Origin: [Phialemoniopsis] sp. UDSM-2020
Lineage: Eukaryota > Ascomycota > Sordariomycetes > Thyridiales > Thyridiaceae
Length of the DNA: 64,000 nucleotides
Assembly (NCBI GenBank): GCA_018873225.1
Contig: JAEILZ010000002.1
Location: 2,356,001-2,420,000, forward strand
Direction: 5' to 3'
Shown: positions 32,913-42,938 of the stretch, piece after piece
Position numbering within the stretch: the stretch's first letter is position 1
Layout: each line of letters starts with the position of its first letter
The notes under the pieces: model-generated
What the model saw: only the letters and a program-made list of their open reading frames with translations
What the model was told of the DNA's origin: nothing
The model's database searches: none
Translations under genes and position numbers: made by a program

Positions 32913-35420
32913 TCAGTAAGAAAACTGGCTTGTCAATAGATTGTACACGTCGTTCGCCGATTCCGTCCCAAAGGCCTCATAGATCATGTTGTCATTCATA
33001 ATGGGGACATCAGCGAAAACGTCTTGCCCTGAAAGAGTGCCTGCAAGTGATTCCCAGCCCGGCGAGTGAGCAAATGGCGCGCCCAATTCATGCCCAATCC
33101 CGACCATTTGGGGCTGTTGCATCAGATGGCCATGATGGCTTCCCATTCCAATATCACCCCCTGTGAAGTTTCCAGATATCTCAGTACTGAATTCCTCCCC
33201 TCCCGCTTTGCTTCCAGCTGAGGATGTGGTGCTCGACACGACCGGCATTCGTTCAAGCATCTTTTCCAGCCCCTCCGCGATATGATGGAGAAGGTGGCGG
33301 TCAGACGTGATCGAGTTCTTTAGCAAGATGATCATCCTCTTCAAGAGGTGGGACACGTAGCCAGTCTCGATGTTCAGGCCGATGATGCGGTTCCACTTTG
33401 TGGCCAACTTCATCAAGAACACGGACGCGAAGGCGATCATGGTATGAACGTACAGCGGCGTTCCAACCAGTGCCCGTCGCAGGTCCGCCTCTTCCAGCAC
33501 AAAGGTCAGGATGCTGGCGGCAGCAGATATCGCCATGTTGGCAAACTCTTTGCGCTCGGTCGAGAGTCGGCCTTGCGAGAGGCTGACACCCCTGACTGCC
33601 AGCGAGTTGAGCTGTAGCTTGGCAAAGTAGCTGTAGAGGATGATGCCCTTGGGCGGAAACGTGCCAATGTACTTGTTGTTTGCCTGGCGCGCATGCCACT
33701 TCATTCGCCACTGATCGATCTCCAGGTTGAAGTTACGCAACTCGGCAAAGTCTCCCTCGGAAAGCATTCCCACACCCGCTCCTTCTGAATGCGAGGAGAG
33801 CTTTCGCTCCGAAAAGCGGTCGTATATACGTGTGAGTATTTGCATCAAGTTGACCTGGGAGCATATCCGAGAATCGAGAGCGTCCGCGAAAGGTGACGCT
33901 AGGAAGGTTTCGTGTTCTCGGATTTGCTGCGACTCGGCAATCATTGGTGGGCGGCCGTACGCGATACTGAAGTGGTGGTCACAGACGTAGAGCATGTACC
34001 ATAGTCGTGCACGCTGAAAATGTTCTCTATCACCCTCGAGGGCGCGTGCGAATGACTGGTGAATGTTGAGCTCTGTTGCGATCCGGATGGCATGGCCAGA
34101 GAGCTTCCAAGACACTTCAGACAGCCAGAATGCAGCAATGCACAGCGCTCGTACGTCATCGATGGAGTGATATCGCGAGAACATGGAAGACGAAATGAGT
34201 GCGAGGAACTCCTTGTAGCATTTGTCAAACGTTTCGGCGCTGGTAGGTATATGAAGTGCCGTAACGGTCAGAATTGTGGCTGTGAGTAGTTCCGAAGACT
34301 TTCTGACAGATTCAAAGCTTGGGTGTGTTTGTTCCAAACCAACCCACAAGTAGTGGTTGAGTGATGTGTGAAATCTGGTCATGTGAGTAGGTAGGCTCAG
34401 GTTGAAGACGAGAGGAGCGGGCAGACTCACATCTTGTACAGTTCTTCTGCTTCCATTTCGGAGATCACGCCTCGGGAGATGAAATCATCGATACCATCCA
34501 CCATTTCTCGAGGCGGCCGGACCATTTTCGCTTTGTTGCTGCGAATGTTCCGTAGCCTAGTCACCTCGTACAAGCTCCCCATGGGTTCCTCGACGGTGAC
34601 TGGACCGTTCGTAGAATCTCCATTCGACACCGGCTCCAACGAATTTTCTCGTGTCATGGCCATGCGTGTGTTGTCTTCGCGAGAAGAGAGAGTTGTGGTT
34701 GCGGGACTTGTGGTGTTCTGTGGCGTCTCCATGCTCACACCATGGCGTAATGTATGCAAGCCTGGTGTCATTCCGTGAGGAGTGATACCTTGTCTTAACA
34801 ATGTCTCGATACTCTGCTTCATTTGTTGGATTTCGTTATGCATGACGTCCAACTTCTTTCTATGCCCGAGGGTTAGTCATCGCCACTTCGAGTGACAGAC
34901 AAGGAAGCTAACTCACTCATAAGCTTCCGGCACGAGTGAAGATCTCTCCGTATCATTCTTGGCCATGTCTGAAGGTATTCCCCGTTGTATCGCGCAAGCG
35001 ATGTTGCGGCGCAGGCAGTTCCGGCATCCATGGTCTCCAGGTAATACTTCGCACTTCATCTTTTGCTTCTTACATTCCGCGCCTTGTTGTCGAAGAGCAA
35101 ATCAGCCTCACATACGTTTCGCAACTTGGATAGCAGTAAGACTTACAAGCTCGCGACTTCCTCCCAGGACCTGTCCTCTTGACGCCGCCGGCTTGTAGGC
35201 CGTTTTTCGAGCCATTGGTGGTCTTGGGGCTGGCAACACCATGTGATGGCTTCCGTGAGACGCTCTCGCCACCACTGGGCGGGAGAGCATCGCCAATCTC
35301 AACATCCCCATCTTCAGTCTCGAAGTTGTGTTGCTGGGCATCAGCCTCAACTGAGTTCTGAGTGGCTTCCATTCCGCTTTCTAGCCAATCCAGCCGAGTT
35401 GCAAGTCGTGGTGTCGGCAT
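32913..35420 (-). CDS. Zn2Cys6 transcription factor 2 (paralogue of the one at 23230-25484)
   Basis: Four exons (35420-35147, 35082-34917, 34859-34431, 34374-32913) give 776 aa. The first intron lies inside the zinc cluster. After splicing, Cys92, 95, 102, 111, 114 and 121 give C-x2-C-x6-C-x8-C-x2-C-x6-C, the same spacing as regulator 1. A coiled-coil-like linker follows (KKLDVMHNEIQQMKQSIETL). The middle region carries DDFISRGVISEMEAEELY, ILTVTALHIP, FWLSEVSWKLSGHAIRIATE and YGRPPMIAE, each aligned in order with regulator 1. The C-terminus is acidic and Gly/Ser-rich, ending in SANDVYNLLTSQF. It should be a nuclear sequence-specific regulator. The homology to regulator 1 in order and motif indicates an older duplication, now diverged. 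Confidence 0.9.
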
Positions 35421-36077
35421 GGACGACAAGAACGGAAATTCGGGATATGACCCCCCTGTTATGAGGACGCATCACTTACCGGGAAATCAAAGACCGGTCG
35501 GCAAACACTATTGAAACCCCGCTGTTTCGTCCAGCTTACTAGTGGGGAAATGGATCCGTGGACACATCCCAAGGTCACTAGTGTATTAGTCTGGGGGCGA
35601 TGCGGAGCTGTTGGGAATCAGGCCGGTCTCGTCAAGTGCACCACCTGACTCGAGAAAAGTTTGGGCCCAGGGGCAAGGGCCAGATCTTCGATACAGGGCG
35701 GAGGCTTGAAGTCTGACCCGACTGCAAGGTACCGAGGCTTCAACGCAAGGTTATTCCACTACTAAGTACCTGAAGCATGCCGAAGAGTGAGGATCAGCAG
35801 GGACCAATATGTCCTCTACTTTGCCACGTTTCCTGCAGAGTACTAGAGAACAAGTTTGCAAGAGGTTTAGAATTGTTTTCTAGACTAGCTATCAGAGCAT
35901 GCAGAATATCGCGAGTAAACATTTATTAGCCCGTTGTTCGAGGCTTCATGTGCCATAACGATATGAAGATATTTAGAACGCATAAGAACTTGTTCGGCTA
36001 TCCAAAGTTAGACGCGAGATGCGTTCTACTGTATGTAAATCTAGTATCTAGACTGTAGACTACAGGTCTTGTCTCAC
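35421..36077. other. intergenic, regulator 2 promoter / MFS permease 2 terminator
   Basis: 657 bp with the regulator 2 promoter on its left. A CCGGGAAA element at 35479-35486 resembles the half-site in the permease 2/SAF promoter, with another CCGG 15 bp away. No coding frame. Confidence 0.5.
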
Positions 36078-37781
36078 TTAGACATCGTATCGTGCCTTTG
36101 CACCGGCATTGGCACCTCCCAAAGGTCTTCCAGCGGTAGGATGCTCGTGGTGCGTCTCAATGCTCTGGGTCTTCGGGTCTGCGCCCTCCTCAAGAGCATA
36201 GCCAGCAGCTTCCAGCTCGTCCGCCTTCTTGTTGTCTTTACGCAGGCAGATGCTGAGCAGCAGCGAGCTTCCAATAGTCACAACCGTGAGTGCCAGGTTT
36301 ACGGACCACGCAGTCATGTAACGAGGTCCGTCTGAAGAAGGGTAAAGATAGGGGGTCCAGACCAGAGCGACGTTGCCGATTGAGTTGTTCAAAGCCAGCG
36401 AGATGGCTCGCTTCTTCTGTGGGCGAGCCGCAATGTTGGCCATCCATGCGTTTGAAATCTGGAAGCACCCGTAGGTGCCCGGAAGCATCAAGAAGAGCGC
36501 AAAGTATCGAGCGGCAGTGTTGGTGGTGGCCATGGTGATGATGATACCGATGAGAGCGACAACGCTGGGGTAGATCATGTGGGGAGATCGCTTGCTGGTC
36601 CGATCAGAATACCAGGTGTTGAAAAGGCAGAAAGCAGCCGTGACCAGGTAGGGAGGCGCTGTAAGGAGGAGGGTGTTGATGGTATTGAAGCCAAAGTTCT
36701 TGACCAGGGTTGGCAGGAAGTTTGTGAGAGAGGCAACAGCCTGGACACAGAGCTGACCGACGATGCAAAGCCAGACACGGTAGTCCTTGGCAGCCATCTT
36801 CAGAGCGTCAGTGACCTTGATGTCCTCCTCTTCCTCGCCAGCATCCTCAATCAGACGGACGACACCGAGAGCCTTCTCCTCTTCGGACAGCCATTTCGTG
36901 GTAGCGGGCCAGTCAGGGATAACGAATGCAGTTACGCAGGCGAAGACGACTGTGGCAGCTCCCTCGATTATGAACAGCCACCTCCAGCTCGCAATCTTGT
37001 TGTTCTTGAACGCAGCAGCAATGCCCGCGGAGAAGAGTCCACCGAAGGCTCCCGACAGCATGGCGGCACAGAAAAAGATGCCCAGTCGAAGGCCCAATTC
37101 CTTTCGGGTGTACCATCCAGAGAACAAGAATGCGCATCCAGCAAAGAACGGAGCCTAAACATTATGTTAGTACGAGATTCAACTGAAGTCTCTAGAGTAA
37201 AACTCTTCTTGTACTCACCTCTGTGACACCGAGGAAGAATCGACAAGCAGCAAGGCCTCCAAAGCCTTGGGTAGCACCCGAGGCGCCACTCACGATACCC
37301 CAAGCTACCATGCATCCGGAAAGGTACCAACTTGGGCGGACCATACTGAGAATCATGTTGCTGGGAACTGAGCAAACAGTTAGCCTCGTCCTCGCCATTT
37401 ATTTCAACCCTTCCCTTTGTGTCATCATACCTTGCATCAAGATGTAACCGATAAAGGTAATGCTCAACACCACGTTGTACTCAACACCACGCAAGTTGAG
37501 GTCCGTCTCCAATCCCTGAATACGAGCTTGTGGGAGGGCGTTGCGATCAATGTAATTCATGATATACATGACAATCTGTTGTTTAAGAGTGGTCAGCTTG
37601 GCTATGATACTGTGACGAATGGTGATGAGGGACTCACGAGGATTGGGAGCAGTCTGAAGTCGACCTTGCGGAGGAACTTCTTCTCCTTGGCGGCTCTTTC
37701 TTCGCGAGTCCACGAGGCGACAATGGCAACATAGTCGACAGGAGTTCCATCCTGGGACTGGGCTTGATGGTCGACAGTCAT
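36078..37781 (-). CDS. MFS permease 2, Dal5/allantoate (anion:cation symporter) family
   Basis: Four exons (37781-37638, 37575-37431, 37367-37219, 37154-36078) give 504 aa. A charged N-terminal tail precedes about 12 membrane segments. Family marks are VMYIMNYIDRNALPQARIQG, PSNMILSMVRPSWYLSG and CRFFLGVTEAPFFAG, then a large central loop with acidic EDAGEEEEDIKVTD. It is a second member of the same permease family as the gene at 27408 but clearly diverged from it, so a different substrate is plausible. It is divergently transcribed from the SAF-domain dehydrogenase with 719 bp between, a common arrangement for a permease and its catabolic enzyme. Confidence 0.92.
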
Positions 37782-37975
37782 AGTGACGAGCTGAGGATTA
37801 ACAACAGATGTCAAGAGAAAGTTTGCGTGTGGCTGTCTAAAGACAGATCAAGTGAATTGGGAAGCGTGCAGACAAGCAACAAAGGAAGTTAAGGTGCTCT
37901 GGACTGCAATTACTTCATGATGTTGATCATCCTACTCTTATACAACCCCTTACCATGACAGTCCTGAAAAGGAAT

Positions 37976-37987
37976 CCGGGAAACCGG
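37976..37987. promoter_or_regulatory. candidate Zn2Cys6 binding site (CCGG-N4-CCGG)
   Basis: CCGGGAAACCGG, a paired CGG/CCG element about 195 bp upstream of the permease 2 ATG. Leu3-type factors bind CCGG-N2-CCGG in yeast. Spacing here is N4, so assignment to either local regulator is only a hypothesis. A related CCGGGAAA half occurs in front of regulator 2. Confidence 0.3.
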
Positions 37988-38331
37988 CTATCAGAAGTCT
38001 GGGGCCCCGGCTGATGTCCATGTTGTTGGACGATTCCCCAGACCGGTGGCCTTTTTTTGCAGAAGTGGAGGGCCCAGGCTAGGCGTAGTCGCCTGAGCCT
38101 TGCGCGTCGGCGGCCTTTTACATTTCCCTGACATTTCCCGATGAAGACGAAGAAATCTGGTTTAGCCCGGTGGGTCTGGCGGGGGCGGACTCGGTTCAGG
38201 ACCGGGCTAACACTCCCTCCTCCGATGGACGGTGAACTACACGCCTGCAGGCGGGATCACCTGAACAATGAGGAGTCGTTATGGACTCTTGTGCAGGATG
38301 CCGATCGGAGGACCGTACATGACCGAGGACA

Positions 38332-38339
38332 TATAAGAG
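38332..38339 (+). promoter_or_regulatory. TATA box of SAF dehydrogenase
   Basis: TATAAGAG 162 bp upstream of the ATG at 38501. Confidence 0.45.
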
Positions 38340-38500
38340 ATCCGAGTTTGAGCTCCCAAGATCCAGCATGTCCTACTGATTCAGCACTGTCCTTTCACAT
38401 CTCGACTTCTTCAGACTAGTGAGATTCGATCTACTTCTTACGATATTACATTCTAGACCCTGTTCCTGTGTTAAAAGTACGCGAAGACCCATTAGGCACG

Positions 38501-39948
38501 ATGACTAGTCTTTCTACCAAGCTCGCCGAGCTCGAGGCCGCCGGCAAGCCCATCCAGGTGGGCATCATCGGTGCTGGCAAGTTCGGGTCCATGTTCATTG
38601 CCCAATCACATCGCACTGTCGGCATGAGGTTAGCAGGCATTGCAGACCTGTCCTCTGACCGCGCCCTTGCGTCCCTGAAGCGCACCGGCTTTCCTGCGGA
38701 GAAGTACGATGCAACGGCGTCATTGACCATCGAGGAGGGCATCAAGGCTGGCAAGACCGCAATCACAACCGACTCGGCCAAGCTGATTGCGACTCCTGGC
38801 ATTGATGTGATTCTCGAGGTGACTGGAAACCCGGCTGCGGGTGTGCGCCACGCTCTTCTGGTAAGACTCACTGAATGTTGAAATCGCGGGACTTGGCTAA
38901 CCGCACTACTTAGTGCTGCGAGCACAAGAAGCACATCGTCATGATCAACGTCGAGGCAGACGTCCTTGCCGGTCCTCTCCTGGCCCGGAAAGCCAAGGAG
39001 GCCGGTATCATCTACTCCATGGCGTATGGTGACCAGCCGGCTCTGATCGCAGAGATGGTCGACTGGGCCAGAACTGCTGGCTTCGACGTCGTCTGCGCGG
39101 GTAAGGGCACCAAGCACCTGCCGCAGTACCATTACTCGACCCCAGACACAGTCTGGAACTACTACGGCTTCACGGAGGAGCAGCTCGCGACTGGTGACTT
39201 CAACCCGCAAATGTTCAACTCCTTCCTAGATGGCACAAAGTCCGCACTGGAAATGGCTGCCGTCTCCAACGGCTGCAACCTGTCCCCTCCCAGCGACGGC
39301 CTGCGCTTCCCCCCTTGTGGTGTATGGGACCTGCCCACTGTGCTCAAGCCTGAGTCGGATGGTGGTCAGTGCGAGAAGAAGGGTACCGTCGAGGTCGTCT
39401 CCTGCATGGAGAAGGACGGCCGGTGGGTCTTCAACGACCTGAGGTGGGGTGTCTACGTTGTCATTGAGGCCCCCGGCGAGTACCAGCGCGACTGCTTCAA
39501 GCAGTATGGTCTGAAGACGGACCCCTCTGGCCGCTACGCTGCGCAATACAAGCCTTACCATCTGATCGGTCTCGAGCTCGGCGTCTCAATCGCCACCATC
39601 ATGTGCCGAGGTGAGCCTACGGGCCAGACCAAGACGTGGGCCGGTGACGTCGTTGCTACGGCAAAGCGTGACCTGAAGGCGGGCGAGAAGCTGGACGGCG
39701 AGGGTGGTTTCATGGTCTATGGCAAGCTCATGCCGGCGGAGGACTCCATTGCTATCGAGGGCCTGCCCATCGGTCTGGCACACGGCATCGTTCTGAAGCG
39801 TGACGTCAAGAAGGATCAGCGCCTCAGCTGGGCTGATGTTGAGTACAGCGACAAGGCCCAGGCCGTAAGCGTCCGGAAGGAGATGGAGGCACTCTTCAGG
39901 AAAGAGTTCGCCTCAAAGAAGGCGAATGGGGTTAATGGCATTCACTGA
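38501..39948 (+). CDS. NAD(P)-dependent oxidoreductase with C-terminal SAF domain (homoserine dehydrogenase-like)
   Basis: Two exons (38501-38860 and 38914-39948) give 464 aa. The Rossmann fold starts at VGIIGAGKFGS with Gly24, Gly26 and Gly29 of GxGxxG. VILEVTGNPAAGVRHAL and HKKHIVMINVEADVLAGPLL resemble the homoserine dehydrogenase nucleotide-binding layout. The catalytic half contains AYGDQPALIAEMVDWARTAG. The last about 100 residues are an SAF domain (DLKAGEKLDGEGGFMVYGKL, then LAHGIVLKRDVKKDQRLSWA). Proteins of this layout occur in bacteria and fungi in sugar-acid or polyol catabolic loci. I cannot name the substrate. Divergence from a Dal5-type permease supports a catabolic role for an imported small acid. 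Confidence 0.85.
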
Positions 39949-40511
39949 TTGAAACGTGAAACCGACTCGAGTACCCAATAGACAAAATAAAGATATGAAC
40001 CAATCCACAGCTCGTATTTGCATGCGATGTAGATCTCGATCCGAAGTCGTCCAAACTACTGTCAGCTTGCTGAGGAGCTGAAAACCTACTCCGGGCTTGC
40101 CCCCATGTGAAGAGTAGTGAAATAATGCTTGTTCAAGGCATCAATCACACCACTTCGGCGGTAATAATTACTACCAAGGTTAAGGCGTAGGTATGCAGTG
40201 AGACCTCGGACTTGCCTCGACAGTTGCAGGCATAGTCGCCGAGCATATGCAACTCTTTGTGGTCAGTGTCATCTCTACCTTGCATCAATCACAACAAATT
40301 GTGGTTTTGTCTTATGTGATTGGGTTGTGACTTAATAGGGATAACAGAGTGTGTTGGTCAGAAAGAAAGCCGATCTCGGTGTCCTATGCATTGATATTCT
40401 TTGATCATATCTTATCAGATCATCTATAAGAGTTTGCAAACCAACCTGTGCCAAAATGCACTTGCCAATATCTCACTCAGTCTCAACCAAATATCGACTA
40501 ACTACTTCGTC
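39949..40511. other. intergenic, promoter of Cys-rich peptide 2
   Basis: 563 bp. The right end holds a TATAAGAG box at 40425-40432 and a GATA-type site just before it (CTTATC, 40411-40416). Otherwise nothing recognised. Confidence 0.5.
40425..40432 (+). promoter_or_regulatory. TATA box of micro-exon Cys-rich protein gene
   Basis: TATAAGAG 87 bp upstream of the ATG at 40512. A GATA-factor core lies at 40411-40416. Confidence 0.5.
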
Positions 40512-40907
40512 ATGAAGCTGGAGATCTTTTCCATTGCACTTATGGGGCCTATTGCCGCTATGGCCGGCGCCCTCGCGACTTGTCCCAATGGCTTTTGCTT
40601 CTGGGGTGAGTGCCCAGCGGGCCTACCCTGCCCTGTGAGTACTCATATCACGGCCTCTCACCCATGACCAATGCTGACATTATATCAAGAACAATGCGAT
40701 CTGTATTGTAAGTGACTTCCTACCCATCCCTACAGGTTCAAGTTTTCTTACTAATGTGGCGCGTATCAAGAGCGGAATATGCTGTGTAAGTTCAAAGGTT
40801 CATATGATCTTGCCAAAACAGATCTGTCGCTGACTGCAACTCAGAGACTCTGCACTGGGCCGGGCGGGCCTGGAGGTGTAGTCGAGGCTGCAGAGGCAGC
40901 GGCTTGA
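40512..40907 (+). CDS. small secreted Cys-rich protein with two micro-exons (72 aa)
   Basis: Four phase-0 exons: 40512-40634 (41 codons), 40690-40707 (18 nt, NNAICI), 40771-40785 (15 nt, SGICC) and 40845-40907. The introns are 55, 63 and 59 nt with donors GTGAGT, GTAAGT and GTAAGT and AAG/AAG/CAG acceptors. The 72-aa product has a signal peptide (MKLEIFSIALMGPIAAMAGA). A compact domain with eight cysteines follows, then an Ala/Glu-rich tail. The order C-x4-C-x4-C-x5-C-x5-C-x4-CC-x2-C recalls a small knottin-like domain. Each micro-exon carries cysteines, and skipping either would leave the frame open but break the Cys pattern. No family is recognised. Effector, antimicrobial or signalling peptide are all possible. 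Confidence 0.65.
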
Positions 40908-41513
40908 TGGTGGCACCGGTACAATCGTCGAAAGGTTCACCTTCGACATATTCACTTCTATACGCTCATTCGTGTCACATGAATTCTATACATCAGCTAC
41001 CAATGTCTTATTGTGGCCATGAAATCAATTACACTTCATTGTCATATTCTCGCATTCTCTGTGACAACTTGGCTAGGACTAAAAGTGACATCAAAAACCC
41101 TCAAGAAGCCGGATTTCTAGCTGTGATGACCCAGCATAAGACTCGCCATGCAAAGCTTGATTCCCACGTGTGTGTCAGAAGCGATGACAGGTTTAGATCA
41201 ATCTATGTTTGGGTAGTGGGATGATTCCGGGTGATCAGTTAAAGTTAATAATTGAGTTACGTTCATATGGGCAACCGTCAACTAAAGCTGTCACCCACTT
41301 GATTCCATAACCCCTCAGGCGTCAGCAGAGTATGGTACGGACCAGGGCGGGGGCATGCGAGCATTGATCATGGTTGCATATGCCGCTTTAATCTGAACCG
41401 CCCTTCGGACTTCGATCTTACCAAATTCTAACACGGTCAGCCAAGCCAAGGTTTCCTCCAATGTTGATCAAAAGCAGCCAAAGCTGCATTGTTCACTTCC
41501 TGAATCAGTAGCC
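40908..41513. other. intergenic
   Basis: 606 bp between the peptide gene and the ankyrin gene. One chance frame of 106 codons (40904-41224) lacks domain signs. Nothing else recognised. Confidence 0.5.
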
Positions 41514-42401
41514 ATGAGCACCGATCTAAGCCTGAGCGAAGATGTCATGGCAAGACAAGACGAGCCTGAAGATCCGACACTGGAAGCTGAAAGTAATTGG
41601 TCAGATCTTCAATTGGCTTCAGCTGAGGGCAACTTGGAACAGGTTTCGCATCTGCTATCACAAGGTCATAGTCCGAATGAGCCTCCAACCGGGTGGTACG
41701 GGAAGACTTCTCTTCAAGCAGCATCGTTGGCTGGCCACTTGGACATTGTGAAGAGACTACTGTCTGCGGGAGCGGTGGTAGATGCGCCTGGAGGGAATAA
41801 TGGCGGACGAACTGCACTGGCGCTAGCAGCCGAGGGTGGCCACCTGGAGATCGTCATGTTATTAATCGACAAAGGCGGCCATGTGAATCGTCCTCCGCAT
41901 CGATACATGGGCAGAACCGCGTTGCAAGGCGCTGCCCAAGGCGGTCATATGCCTGTGGTACAAGCACTTCTGAATCAGGGTGCCGACACCAATGCGCCCC
42001 CTGCCCATAATAGCGGCAGGACAGCCTTGCAAGCTGCCGTGGAAGGCCAACACGTGGAGATTGCCAAGCTTTTGTTAGCCAAGAAGGCTCTCGTCAATAC
42101 ACCCTTGAAGAAGTACAAAGGCTTGACGGCTTTGCAGGCAGCGGCACTCAACGGGAACGAGCTATTGGTCGATATCTTGCTCGAAGCTGGAGCTGATGTC
42201 AATGCCCCTGGGAGTTATTATAACGGCTACACCGCTTTGTACGCAGCTTCAGAGTCAGGTCACCTCAAGATTGTGAAGAAGCTCATTGCTGCTGGGGGAG
42301 ATCTACACCAGACTGCTGGCAACAAGCATTGGACACCATTCCAAGTTGCGAATTTCAGAGGACATACAAAGGTAGCAGAGCTTCTAAGAAGAGCACATTA
42401 G
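41514..42401 (+). CDS. ankyrin-repeat protein
   Basis: An intronless 295-aa protein. After a 30-residue acidic lead it consists of about eight ankyrin repeats from residue 30 to the end. Recurrent units include GKTSLQAASLAGHLDIVKRL, GRTALALAAEGGHLEIVMLL, GRTALQAAVEGQHVEIAKLL and GYTALYAASESGHLKIVKKL. The spacing is about 36 residues rather than 33, with an extra RY/NNG-type insertion in the beta-hairpin. Such expanded repeats are common in fungal ankyrin arrays. There is no catalytic or NLR domain, no signal peptide and no membrane segment, so it is probably a cytosolic interaction scaffold. Repeat-to-repeat nucleotide similarity is modest, so this is not a recent tandem expansion. Confidence 0.92.
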   Translation: MSTDLSLSEDVMARQDEPEDPTLEAESNWSDLQLASAEGNLEQVSHLLSQGHSPNEPPTGWYGKTSLQAASLAGHLDIVKRLLSAGAVVDAPGGNNGGRTALALAAEGGHLEIVMLLIDKGGHVNRPPHRYMGRTALQGAAQGGHMPVVQALLNQGADTNAPPAHNSGRTALQAAVEGQHVEIAKLLLAKKALVNTPLKKYKGLTALQAAALNGNELLVDILLEAGADVNAPGSYYNGYTALYAASESGHLKIVKKLIAAGGDLHQTAGNKHWTPFQVANFRGHTKVAELLRRAH

Positions 42402-42938
42402 GATTTATAACTTGTCGAGAAAAATAATAGACCTCACATCAACCTTTTCCTGTTGACAATCCCGACACCACAAGCCTACGCCAGTCTAACTCAATCAGCA
42501 GGTGCTAGAGACAACCGTAGGCTGGCTGCACTTGTAAAGCATTAGCATTTGAGAAGCGGTGAACTTCATTCTTCTCTTTCATTCTGAGTAAATAAATCCA
42601 TGGATGAGAGAGGGCTTGAAAGAAAACATCGATTTCAAAGTTAATTGAGCAAGCTGCTGCGTCTTGAGCTTGAAAACTTTACAGGAAAACAGCACGTAGA
42701 CTAGACAGGTTCAATGTTGTTCAGCGCCTCGGCCGCTGTAGGCACAATCAATTTGGGCCTACTGGCGGGGGGCTTCGCGCTATCCGACCAGCAGCCCACT
42801 AGAAAATTCGCCCCAGTTTTGAGCAACTCCGATAAACCTACTTTCTACCAGCAAGAGTCAATCTGGTTCGGTGCAATATCTCACATTCCAGTCTCACCAG
42901 CCGCGTGTCGCCGTCAAGATCAATGAAGCATCATCAAT
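42402..42938. other. intergenic / TFC6 leader
   Basis: 537 bp between the ankyrin gene and TFC6. A 70-codon frame at 42714-42926 ends 12 nt before the TFC6 start. See findings. No other feature. Confidence 0.5.

Larger units (their letters stand above)
37782..38500. other. divergent promoter MFS permease 2 / SAF dehydrogenase
   Basis: A 719-bp shared promoter rich in CCGG and CGG half-sites, with a TATAAGAG box on the dehydrogenase side. Details are listed separately. No coding sequence. Confidence 0.55.

Noticed and set aside
23230..39948. Interpretation as a classical secondary-metabolite cluster
   Set aside because: No polyketide synthase, NRPS, terpene cyclase or P450 is present in the window.
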